From assembly GCA_937905835.1 (NCBI GenBank), contig CALCXK010000066.1:1-33696 (forward strand): DNA of 33,696 bases, read 5' to 3'. The notes below the pieces were generated by a model. That model made no database searches, was not told the DNA's origin, and saw only the letters and a list, made by a program, of their open reading frames with translations. This stretch comes from an uncultured Ilumatobacter sp. GTDB taxonomy: Bacteria > Actinomycetota > Acidimicrobiia > Acidimicrobiales > Ilumatobacteraceae. A program made the position numbers and the translations under genes. This document shows, piece by piece, positions 6,751 to 14,118 of this stretch. Position 1 is the stretch's first letter. Each line of letters begins with the position of its first letter.

Positions 6751-8565
6751 TCAGCGCTGGACGCTGGTCGATTCTACCCAGGCGTCGAAGAGGCCGGCAT
6801 ACACGCCACCTGCGTCAACGAGGACGTCGTGATGCCCGTCTTCAACAAGGACGCCGTCCGCAAGCACGAGAACACGATCAGCGCGTGCCGCAGTCGAGAG
6901 ACGGTGGGCGATCGCAATGGTTGTTCGTGACGCTGCGAGGTGGTCGAGTGCCCTGGCGATTCGAATCTCAGTGAGCGCGTCTACGCTGGACGTCGCCTCG
7001 TCGAGGATCAATACGTCGGGGTCAGCGAGCCCGGCGCGAAGCAGTGCGACGAGCTGACGTTCGCCGGCACTGAGCTGACCGCCGCGCTCGCCGACGCGGG
7101 TGTCGAGCCCGTCGCTGAGTGTCCCAACCCAGTCGGCTACATCCAGGTCGTCGACGATCTGCTGCACGTCGGCCGCGGTGGCCCCCTCACGAGCGAACGC
7201 AACGTTGCGAGCGATCGTGTCGTCGTACAGGAACGGCTCCTGCGATACAACAACCAGCCGACTGCGGAGGTCGGCCCGGCCGACGTTGACGAGCGGGATC
7301 CCGCCGATCGAAATGATGCCTGCAGTCGGATCGGCCAACCGAGCAATCAACCGACCCAGGGTGGTCTTTCCTGAACCGGTCGACCCGACCATGGCGACTT
7401 GCTGCCCGGCGGGAATGTGAACATCGATGCCCCGCAGCACGAGCACCCCGCCACGCTCATCGCTCTTGATCGACTCGTCCATTCGCCTCGGATAGGCGTA
7501 GTCGACCTGGCTGATCAAGATGTCGAGCTGTCCAGCCGGGAGCACCACTGGCTGCTCGGGCTCAGTTGGTGTGATCGGCATGTCGAGTACCGACAGGACT
7601 CGGTGTAAGCCAGCTACCGCCGTCTGGGTCTGATCTATGACCTCGGTGAACTCGGCAATTGGTTCGAGGAACCGATATGTGAGAAACACGAAGCTCACAA
7701 GCGCTCCCGCGGTCAAGCCGCCCTCTGGCCCGCGCCAGACGCCCGCACCGATCACCGCCGACACGGTGAACACGGCGAAGATCTCACCCGACGGGAACAG
7801 GAATGCTCCGAACAGCGCAGCACGGATCTGATCTCGCGCTTTCTTCTCAGTCGCTTCTTCGACTACGGCGGCGAGCGTTTCGCCGGCGTCGTAGGCCCGA
7901 ATTGCACCGGCACCCGATACGACCTCGGCAATTGCGCCGAGCATTTCACCATTGCTCTCTCGTGCCTGGCCGTGTGCAACGACCAGACGCTTCTGAACTG
8001 CTCGCAACACGAAGGCCAGCGGCAACGAAATGGCGAAGGCAATCAGCGCAAGCATCCAGTCGTAGGCGAGCATCGCAATGGCGACGATGACCATCAGGGT
8101 TGAGCTGCGCATCCACGCCATGCCGCCCCATTGGAAGAACTGCGCCAGCGTCTCGATATCCGAGGTGACTCGGGCGACGAGCCCGCCGCGCCGCTCTTCG
8201 TTGTGGTCGGCGAGGCTGAGATGATTGATGTGTCCGATCAGTTTCGAGCGCAGGTCATAGAGGGCGCGTTCGCTTCGCTCTCCCAGCCTGACCTGTGCCT
8301 GTCGGAGTGCAAAGGCTGCGAGCGTCACTGCGACTGCAGCGATCATCGCAAGCTGAGCGACGTAGCCAACGCGCACGTCGGCTCGGCCGACGATGCCGTT
8401 GTCGATGGCCTGCTGGATGAGCACCGGGACGACGATTCGGCCCGCCGACCCAATGGCCGCGAGGAAGAAGGTGAGGCCCAATCCGTCACGCAGCACCGGC
8501 GCGGCCTCGAGGCCGCGCCTGATAGTCATGATCGTCGTACCGGTGGGATGAGCGATCATCGTCAT
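6751..8565 (-). CDS. ABC exporter subunit, permease plus ATPase, with the catalytically complete ATP site
   Basis: A 604-residue half-transporter: six predicted transmembrane helices (~25-310), then a nucleotide-binding domain. Walker A GSTGSGKT is at 394-401, the Q-loop Gln at 442, the signature LSAGE at 498-502, Walker B VLILDE ends with catalytic E523, and the switch His is H554. The signature departs from LSGGQ, whereas Walker B and the switch His are canonical. In heterodimeric exporters this combination marks the subunit that contributes the working Walker motifs and the poor signature. Its ATG overlaps the stop of the upstream half-transporter by 4 nt (ATGA, 8562-8565), which supports equal co-production. 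Substrate (drug, lipid or peptide) is not evident. No regulator is adjacent. Confidence 0.92.
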   Translation of the reverse strand: MTMIAHPTGTTIMTIRRGLEAAPVLRDGLGLTFFLAAIGSAGRIVVPVLIQQAIDNGIVGRADVRVGYVAQLAMIAAVAVTLAAFALRQAQVRLGERSERALYDLRSKLIGHINHLSLADHNEERRGGLVARVTSDIETLAQFFQWGGMAWMRSSTLMVIVAIAMLAYDWMLALIAFAISLPLAFVLRAVQKRLVVAHGQARESNGEMLGAIAEVVSGAGAIRAYDAGETLAAVVEEATEKKARDQIRAALFGAFLFPSGEIFAVFTVSAVIGAGVWRGPEGGLTAGALVSFVFLTYRFLEPIAEFTEVIDQTQTAVAGLHRVLSVLDMPITPTEPEQPVVLPAGQLDILISQVDYAYPRRMDESIKSDERGGVLVLRGIDVHIPAGQQVAMVGSTGSGKTTLGRLIARLADPTAGIISIGGIPLVNVGRADLRSRLVVVSQEPFLYDDTIARNVAFAREGATAADVQQIVDDLDVADWVGTLSDGLDTRVGERGGQLSAGERQLVALLRAGLADPDVLILDEATSSVDALTEIRIARALDHLAASRTTIAIAHRLSTAARADRVLVLADGVLVEDGHHDVLVDAGGVYAGLFDAWVESTSVQR

Positions 8566-10346
8566 GTCGCCGGGCTCCGATCGGCTTCGAAAGCGGCAAC
8601 AAGCTCGCGGTAGTCGTCGTGGGTTGCGAGAAGTTCATCGTGCGTGCCATGGCCGGTCACTTCGCCAGCGTTCAGGAACACCACGTCGTCGGCCAGTGCC
8701 ACTGTCGACGGACGAGATGCCACGAGCAACACCGTTGTGGTGGCCAGCGCTGTTCGCATGTTTTCGAGCACCTTGGACTCGGTTGCTGGGTCGAGTGCCG
8801 ATGTGGTGTCGTCGAGGATCAGCAGCGCCGGCTGGCGGACCAGTGCGCGGGCAAGCGCCACACGTTGTCGCTGACCGCCGCTGAGGCTAACGCCACGTTC
8901 GCCGACCACTGTGTCGAGCTGGCCTGCGAGGCCCCGCACGAAGTCGTCGGCGGCAGCGATGCGGAGTGCTTCCCAAATCGCCTCGTCGCTGAACTCGGTA
9001 CCGAACTCAATGTTGTCGCGCACCGTGCCAGCCAGCAGGAACGCTTCCTGGAAAACAATCGAACGTTGTCCGGCAGCGATCTCGATGTGGCCCGACGTCG
9101 GTGCGACGAGACCGGCGGCCAGATCAGCGAGCGTGCTCTTGCCCGAACCAGTCGGCCCGACGACCGCTGTGATCGAGCCGGAAGGCAGCGCCAGCGTGAT
9201 GTCGTAGAGCGCATGATGTTCGGCATCGGCATGGCGGAACCCGACGGCGTTGAAGGCCACTCCGACACCTGCGTCTGCGACCGCGATCCCTCGGCGCGGA
9301 TCCGCCTCGACTGGTTCGGAGACCACGGCTTGGATGCGCGTCCAGGCCGCCATCGAGCGCGGGAGTTCCGACAGCGCGTACCCGATCAGCCGTAGCGGCA
9401 AAACGAGAAGCGTGAACAGGAAGATCACGCTCGAAAACTCTCCAACGGTCACGTCGCCGGACTGCACACGAGCGGCACCAATCACCACCAAGGCAATGTT
9501 CGTGAGCGTGGGAATCAGATCGAGCAGTGCCTCGAACCAACTGCGCATTCGGATCGCCGTGATTCGTGGCGTCAGTACATCTCCTGCAAGGTCCGTCAGA
9601 CGCTGCGTCTCGCGATCCTCGGCTCCATACGACTTAATCAGCTGAATGCCGTCGAAGCTCTCGTGGACTCCGGCTGCAAACTTTCCGAGTCGTTCCTGCG
9701 CTTCGGTGAAATACCCGGCAACCGAGCGTTCATAGATGACGTTGGTCGCGATCAGGATTGGGAACACGACGATGGCGAGCAGGCCAAGTGGGATATCGGT
9801 GAGGAACAGCCAGATCGTGGAGACAAAAATCATCACCACCGTGCTCGCCGCGAACGGGATCGGCGCAATGACACTGACGGTGGCTTCGGTGTCGACCCCG
9901 GCGCGAGCGACGAGGTCGCCGTCGGCGTGCCGACGATGCCATCCAAGCGGTTGGGAGACCAGTTGATCGAGCACCTGATTGGTGTAGGTCTGGGCGACTC
10001 GCCACATGCCCATCGAGGCGAACCCGCGGCGGAACACAACGCCGACAGCACGCACGAGTCCGATGCCGATGATCATCGCGAAGCCGGTGACCACCGCGCC
10101 TGTTGCGACGTCCCCCGCTTCGAATCGAACGATGATCACGTTGTCGATAACCCAGCGGATCGCGAAGCTCGACGCCACCGTTGCTAGGGCGAAGACCGCA
10201 GCCCCGCTGAATGCAATCGTGAACGGACGTGGGTGGAGCGACAGCATCGAACGGATCAGGTGCCAATTCCTGCGAGCGCGCGTCGTGCTCGATTCCCTGC
10301 AATCGTCGCCCACAGGCGTCGCAGTTGTCTCAGTCACATCGGGCAC
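8562..10346 (-). CDS. ABC exporter subunit, permease plus ATPase, with a degenerate ATP site
   Basis: A 594-residue half-transporter that pairs with the 604-residue product downstream. Transmembrane helices occupy ~40-320. The ATPase domain has Walker A GPTGSGKS (397-404), Q433 and a perfect signature LSGGQ (488-492). However, the Walker B sequence LLILDD has Asp (D513) in place of the catalytic Glu, and the switch His is replaced by Ser (S544, in LVASRPST). Loss of both residues while keeping LSGGQ is the classic pattern of the degenerate chain in asymmetric exporters such as TM287/288 and BmrCD (established knowledge). The GTG at 10346 is preceded by TAGAAA 6 nt away, an imperfect -10 box. 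It is divergent from a small membrane protein gene. Confidence 0.92.
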   Translation of the reverse strand: MPDVTETTATPVGDDCRESSTTRARRNWHLIRSMLSLHPRPFTIAFSGAAVFALATVASSFAIRWVIDNVIIVRFEAGDVATGAVVTGFAMIIGIGLVRAVGVVFRRGFASMGMWRVAQTYTNQVLDQLVSQPLGWHRRHADGDLVARAGVDTEATVSVIAPIPFAASTVVMIFVSTIWLFLTDIPLGLLAIVVFPILIATNVIYERSVAGYFTEAQERLGKFAAGVHESFDGIQLIKSYGAEDRETQRLTDLAGDVLTPRITAIRMRSWFEALLDLIPTLTNIALVVIGAARVQSGDVTVGEFSSVIFLFTLLVLPLRLIGYALSELPRSMAAWTRIQAVVSEPVEADPRRGIAVADAGVGVAFNAVGFRHADAEHHALYDITLALPSGSITAVVGPTGSGKSTLADLAAGLVAPTSGHIEIAAGQRSIVFQEAFLLAGTVRDNIEFGTEFSDEAIWEALRIAAADDFVRGLAGQLDTVVGERGVSLSGGQRQRVALARALVRQPALLILDDTTSALDPATESKVLENMRTALATTTVLLVASRPSTVALADDVVFLNAGEVTGHGTHDELLATHDDYRELVAAFEADRSPAT

Positions 10347-10375
10347 GTCGCGTTTCTACCAGCCGCACTCGGCCA

Positions 10376-10381
10376 TAACGT
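10376..10381 (+). promoter_or_regulatory. Predicted leaderless -10 box for the small membrane protein
   Basis: TAACGT, 8 nt before GTG 10390. It helps fix a start inside a much longer open frame. Confidence 0.4.
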
Positions 10382-10389
10382 CCTGTGCT

Positions 10390-10947
10390 GTGGTGACACA
10401 CGGCGAACAGATCGACAACAACGGCCATTTTCAGCGGAAGGCGCGCAAGAACGGCTTGACTATCGGCAAGGTGTTGTTTCCGATTGGGGCGCTCCTGTTC
10501 GTTTCGTTTTGGGCATGGGCGCTGTTCTTCGCATCGAAAACCTCCGTGAACAAGATCGATGATCGGGCTTGGGCTGAACGGGCCGAGGGAATCTGCGCCC
10601 CAGTCAAGGAAGCGTTGCGTGCGTTCGAAATGCAGGCCGATCCGAGCCTCGACGTTCGAGCCGACCTCGTCGTGCAGTCGACGGACACCCTTGGCCGCAT
10701 GCTCGACGACCTCTTCGCCGTCACCCCGTCAGACGCCAAGGGCCAGGACATCGTGCCCAAATGGATCGCTGACTGGCGCCAGTTGCTCAACGACCGTTAC
10801 GCGTACTCCGAGCGGTTGCGCGACGGGCAGAACGTCGCGTTCACCGAGACTGCGGTCAATGGCGTCCCGATCACCGAACGCATCGAGAACTTCGCCGGCG
10901 ACAACGAGATGCCGAGCTGCGCACCGCCGCACGGCTCAGTGCTGTGA
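10390..10947 (+). CDS. Hypothetical single-pass membrane protein
   Basis: A 185-residue protein that I do not recognise. A short basic N-terminus (FQRKARKNG) precedes one transmembrane helix at about 20-43 (KVLFPIGALLFVSFWAWALFF). The remaining ~140 residues are probably extracytoplasmic and helical (WAERAEGICAPVKEALRAFEMQ, VQSTDTLGRMLDDLFAV, WIADWRQLLNDRYAYSERLR). Two cysteines (in GICAP and PSCAPPHG) could form a disulfide. The open frame extends back to 10006, but that part is antisense to the ABC gene and lacks protein character. GTG 10390 follows TAACGT by 8 nt. The gene ends 4 nt before the convergent acetyltransferase stop. Confidence 0.7.
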   Translation: MVTHGEQIDNNGHFQRKARKNGLTIGKVLFPIGALLFVSFWAWALFFASKTSVNKIDDRAWAERAEGICAPVKEALRAFEMQADPSLDVRADLVVQSTDTLGRMLDDLFAVTPSDAKGQDIVPKWIADWRQLLNDRYAYSERLRDGQNVAFTETAVNGVPITERIENFAGDNEMPSCAPPHGSVL

Positions 10948-10951
10948 CCTC

Positions 10952-11593
10952 TTAGAGCTGTTTGATGACTCGCGCCGGAACACCGGCCGCAACGCAGTTG
11001 TCCGGCAGGTCACCGGTAACAACACTGTTGGCACCCACGACGACGTGCCTGCCGATGTTCGAGCCCGGCAACACGATGCAGCCGTGGCCAAGCCAGGAAC
11101 CGTCACCGATAGACACCGGCCGTTCTGGCATGACCTGCTTCGAAATTGGGAGATCGAGGTCTTCGTACCCATGGTTCTGATCGGTGATGTAGACGTGGTG
11201 GCCGGTCCACACGTCGTTACCGATCTCGATCCGCAGGTGACCAACGATGCCACTTCCCTTGCCGATCAGGCACCGGTCGCCGATGCTGACGACCGGGTCG
11301 GTGATCATTTCCTGGCCGGGTTGCATGCCGGCCGAAAGGGTGATCTGCGGCCCAATCATCGTGCCCGCACCGATGTGGATGTACTGCTCGTTGAACAGCG
11401 TGTTCGGAGGGAAACAGATCACACTGTTTCTTCCGAACTTACCGAACCGTTTGCCACGGCCGGTGTCTGGGCCGATCGCACCGAGCACGACCGCAAACTC
11501 CCAGCTGCGATGTACAGCTTCACTCGACGCACGCATGACAGTCGTCATGAGTCGCTGCCGCAAGGTGTTGGGCACTGGGTCTCGTTCGAGCAC
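10952..11593 (-). CDS. Hexapeptide-repeat (left-handed beta-helix) acyltransferase
   Basis: A 213-residue O- or N-acyltransferase of the LbetaH superfamily, probably using acetyl-CoA. From residue ~70 onward the chain shows the [LIV]-G-x4 repeat that builds the helix: IHIGAGTMIGPQITLSAG, VSIGDRCLIGKGSGIVG, IEIGNDVWTGHHVYI, then VSIGDGSWLGHGCIVLPGSNIGRHVVVGANSVV. The loop TDQNHGYEDLDLPI carries the catalytic-type His and resembles maltose/galactoside O-acetyltransferases and capsule WcaF-like enzymes. The ending AAGVPARVIKQL is typical of the family. GTG 11593 lies 8 nt after TAGTGT, whereas the longer GTG at 11605 would lie inside that box, so I chose 11593. The acceptor sugar or lipid is unknown. 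Confidence 0.88.
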   Translation of the reverse strand: MLERDPVPNTLRQRLMTTVMRASSEAVHRSWEFAVVLGAIGPDTGRGKRFGKFGRNSVICFPPNTLFNEQYIHIGAGTMIGPQITLSAGMQPGQEMITDPVVSIGDRCLIGKGSGIVGHLRIEIGNDVWTGHHVYITDQNHGYEDLDLPISKQVMPERPVSIGDGSWLGHGCIVLPGSNIGRHVVVGANSVVTGDLPDNCVAAGVPARVIKQL

Positions 11594-11601
11594 GAGCGTC
11601 G

Positions 11602-11607
11602 ACACTA
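11602..11607 (-). promoter_or_regulatory. Predicted leaderless -10 box for the acyltransferase
   Basis: TAGTGT on the minus strand, 8 nt before GTG 11593. It overlaps the alternative GTG start at 11605. Confidence 0.4.
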
Positions 11608-11638
11608 GCGTCCCGGCCGATGCAGCTGATAGCGACCG

Positions 11639-11868
11639 TCAGAACGCGATGTGGGTGACGGTCAGCGTTGAGCAGTAGAAGACCTCGCTGTCTTTGCCAG
11701 CGGTAAGAAACCTCCCGTTGGCGACTGGAGGGCCGGCGTCAACCTCCGTCACCTCGCCGCCGAAGTATCGACGACGACGCCGGTGTTGGCGAACACCACT
11801 GGCTGCATCGTGGCGCGCACGTTATTCGTCCATCCCGTTTCGAGTGTGGGGTCGTCGAGGCCCGCCAT
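11639..11868 (-). pseudogene. Frameshifted or decayed small ORF downstream of the LysR gene
   Basis: This gap between the LysR and acyltransferase genes is not empty of coding signal. On the minus strand an ATG at 11868 opens a 39-codon frame (begins MAGLDDPTLETGW, includes MQPVVFANTGVVVD) that stops at 11749. Dropping one base near 11767 continues into another frame (begins YFGGEVTEVDAGPP, ends TLTVTHIAF) that stops at 11639. Both pieces have GC-rich third positions and balanced protein-like composition, and joined they give about 76 residues. I do not recognise the family. The first piece is in frame with the LysR stop codon, 12 nt after it. Alternatives are a sequencing error in a real gene, or two chance open frames. 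Confidence 0.35.
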
Positions 11869-11880
11869 ACCACCGCTTGC

Positions 11881-12804
11881 TCATGCGCCGACCAGCTGCG
11901 TGGCATCGACGGCGGACACGACGTCAAGGGGCGACGCGTATTTCAGTAGGGATGACGTGAACGCAATCCGGATCTGATCCACCATCATCTGCACCAGTTC
12001 ACTCGGTTCAGGAGCTGCTGTCCGAATCACATAACGCAATCCAGGCGCAGGCCCAACACTCGGCGGACAATCCCACTCGGTGTGCTGGTCGGTGAGGAGG
12101 CGCCGGTTGATCAACGCAATTCCCGCACCACTGGCAAGCGCAAGTTGGACCCCGTAGTTGGACGGATTCTCGAGAATCACATCGAAGGCGATGTCGGCTC
12201 GCGTGAGTAACTCAGCGGCCACAGCACCAAAGAAACAGCGCCGACCGAACGTCACGAGCGGAACTCGGTCGAGACGGCTGAAGTCGCCAGACGAGCTGTG
12301 CGCCCACACCAGTTCATCGGACCACAGCAAGACATCGCCAGGTTCAACATTGTCGTCGAGCACCATCGTCACGGCCAGGTCCAACTCGCCGGTGTCGAGC
12401 CAGCCGGCCAGCGCCACCGGATGGTCGACGCGAATTCGGACATCGATGGCGTCGGTGTTACGTCGCGCCCATGGCGCGAGCACGTCGAGCAGGGGGCCCG
12501 ACGCTCCCTCCGTGGCGCCAATGACGACGCTGCCTGAAACGGTGAGCGATTGAAACCGTCTCGTGGCAGCATCGTGGGCAGTGAGAATCGTCTCGGCATA
12601 GACGAGAAGTTCGTGTCCACTATCAGTGAGCACGACTCCCCGACCGTCCTTCTGGAGGAGGTTGGTGCCCAGCCGTTCTTGCAGTCGCTTAAGTTTCCAA
12701 CTGACCGCCGACCGGCTCACGCACATCATGTCCGCCGCAGCGTTGACGCTGCCGGTGTCAGCAACGGTCTTGAGCGCTCTCAACGAATCGATATCTAATC
12801 TCAT
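11881..12804 (-). CDS. LysR-family transcriptional regulator
   Basis: A 307-residue DNA-binding regulator. Residues 1-62 form the LysR winged helix-turn-helix (LRALKTVADTGSVNAAADMMCVSRSAVSWKLKRLQERLG, then LTDSGHELLVYA). The rest is a two-lobed periplasmic-binding-like effector domain (SGSVVIGATEGASGPLLDVLAPWARR, ELDLAVTMVLDD, SGAGIALINRRLL). Divergent placement beside the 12880-19037 operon suggests that it controls that operon, and its effector is likely a substrate or intermediate of it. ATG 12804 sits 8 nt after TACTTT, so the message is probably leaderless. GTGAC/GTCAC sequences in the shared intergenic region are candidate operators. Confidence 0.9.
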   Translation of the reverse strand: MRLDIDSLRALKTVADTGSVNAAADMMCVSRSAVSWKLKRLQERLGTNLLQKDGRGVVLTDSGHELLVYAETILTAHDAATRRFQSLTVSGSVVIGATEGASGPLLDVLAPWARRNTDAIDVRIRVDHPVALAGWLDTGELDLAVTMVLDDNVEPGDVLLWSDELVWAHSSSGDFSRLDRVPLVTFGRRCFFGAVAAELLTRADIAFDVILENPSNYGVQLALASGAGIALINRRLLTDQHTEWDCPPSVGPAPGLRYVIRTAAPEPSELVQMMVDQIRIAFTSSLLKYASPLDVVSAVDATQLVGA

Positions 12805-12806
12805 TG

Positions 12807-12853
12807 GTGACGAAAGTAGCTCGCTTTACTCCACTAAATGTCACTTGTGTCAC
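12807..12853. promoter_or_regulatory. Candidate LysR operator: GTGAC plus two TGTCAC copies
   Basis: GTGAC (12807-12811) is the inverted copy of GTCAC inside two direct TGTCAC repeats at 12839-12844 and 12848-12853. The repeats are 9 bp apart. They sit between the divergent LysR and methyltransferase genes, where LysR autoregulatory and activating sites normally lie. This is position and repeat evidence only. Confidence 0.3.
12813..12818 (-). promoter_or_regulatory. Predicted leaderless -10 box for the LysR gene
   Basis: TACTTT on the minus strand, 8 nt before ATG 12804. The GTGAC element at 12807-12811 lies at the predicted transcription start. Confidence 0.45.
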
Positions 12854-12879
12854 GAGTTTGCCATCACGACGATGTACCT

Positions 12880-14118
12880 ATGACATTCGCCACTACATCC
12901 ACCACCGTCCGCGATCTCCGCTTCGCCGTTCATCCGCACCCGGGAGCAGGCCTGCGCCCCAACGAGTTGACACGCACGATGAGTCCCCATCCGCTGATGT
13001 ATCAGGAGATGCCATACAACCCGGAGTACACGATCTACAACGGACGGCTGACTCCGGCCTTCCTTGATCATGCAACCGCTGACGAGATGTACTGGAAGGT
13101 CCGGCGCGAAGTGGTTCTGCGGCACACCGGCGAACTCCCACTCGAAATTGTCGGGCCCGACGCCGTGGCGCTCTTGCAACGAGTCTTCACGCGCGACGTG
13201 TCGACGGTCCGCGTCGGACGCTGCAGCTACCAGTTCGCGTGTTACCACGACGGTGGGATGATCACCGACGGCGTCCTGGTACGTCTGGCGGACGACCGCT
13301 TCTGGTTTGGTCAGGCGGACGGCGACCTGTACTCGTGGTTCCGAGCACATGCTGAAGGACTCGATGTTCGAGTGTTCAACCCAGACGTGTGGATCAGTCA
13401 GGTGCAGGGGCCTCGGTCGTTGGAAGTGCTCGACGCCGTCGTCGACGGACCGATGTCAGATCGGTTCAACTATTTCGACATGGCGGAGGTGACGATTGCC
13501 GGTCAGCCGGTCGTCATCACCAGGACCGGCTTCAGCAACGAGTTGGGGTGGGAGTTCTACGTGCGACCAGACATCGATGCCGCTGCAGTCGGCGACCGGA
13601 TCCTTTCGGTTGGTGAGAGTTACGGAATGATCATCACCTCGACCGACGTCTTCCGCGCCCGTCGAATCGAGGCAGGCCTGCTCAACGCAGGTTCCGACTT
13701 TGACATGACGACATCGCCATTCGACGTCGGTCTTGGCGCCATGGTCGACTTCGACAAGGGGGACTTCAGCGGGCGATCGGCGCTCCTTGCTGTGCAGAAC
13801 TCACCCTGCAGAACCTGGGGCATGCGCATCGACGGCAGCGTTGCCAACCTCGGCCGCGTCATCGTCAGTCGATCGACGGGTGAGATCGTCGGCAAGGTCT
13901 GCTCGAGCGGATGGTCCCCATTCCAAGAGTGCGGCGTCGCAATCGTCCGCTTCGATTCGGCCGAATTCGCCCCTGGCGATCCGGTTGCAGTGGCATGTAT
14001 CGACGGAACAGATCATGATGGAACGGTGTGCACGCTGCCGATGATCGACCCTGATCGGCTGATCCCGCGCGGCAAGCTTGTCGACGTCCCCTCGCCTCCG
14101 CATACTCTGGCGGGATGA
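12880..14118 (+). CDS. GcvT-family folate-dependent methyltransferase/demethylase, DmdA-like
   Basis: A 412-residue protein of the aminomethyltransferase family, which moves a methyl or methylene group to tetrahydrofolate. The order of conserved blocks fits: YTIYNGRLTPAF near the N-terminus, EIVGPDAVALLQRVFTRDVS, QVQGPRSLEVL, TRTGFSNELGWEFYV, then FRARRIEAGLLNAGSDFD with the folate-contacting Glu (E264), and the C-terminal barrel domain (GKVCSSGWSP). The YT(I/V)YN opening and overall length recall DMSP demethylase DmdA and related O-demethylases more than glycine-cleavage T-protein, and no other glycine cleavage genes are nearby. ATG 12880 is my choice; ATG 12838 and ATG 12979 are alternatives, and no clear -10 box decides. 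It is the first gene of an overlapping five-gene operon (next start overlaps by ATGA). Confidence 0.85.
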   Translation: MTFATTSTTVRDLRFAVHPHPGAGLRPNELTRTMSPHPLMYQEMPYNPEYTIYNGRLTPAFLDHATADEMYWKVRREVVLRHTGELPLEIVGPDAVALLQRVFTRDVSTVRVGRCSYQFACYHDGGMITDGVLVRLADDRFWFGQADGDLYSWFRAHAEGLDVRVFNPDVWISQVQGPRSLEVLDAVVDGPMSDRFNYFDMAEVTIAGQPVVITRTGFSNELGWEFYVRPDIDAAAVGDRILSVGESYGMIITSTDVFRARRIEAGLLNAGSDFDMTTSPFDVGLGAMVDFDKGDFSGRSALLAVQNSPCRTWGMRIDGSVANLGRVIVSRSTGEIVGKVCSSGWSPFQECGVAIVRFDSAEFAPGDPVAVACIDGTDHDGTVCTLPMIDPDRLIPRGKLVDVPSPPHTLAG

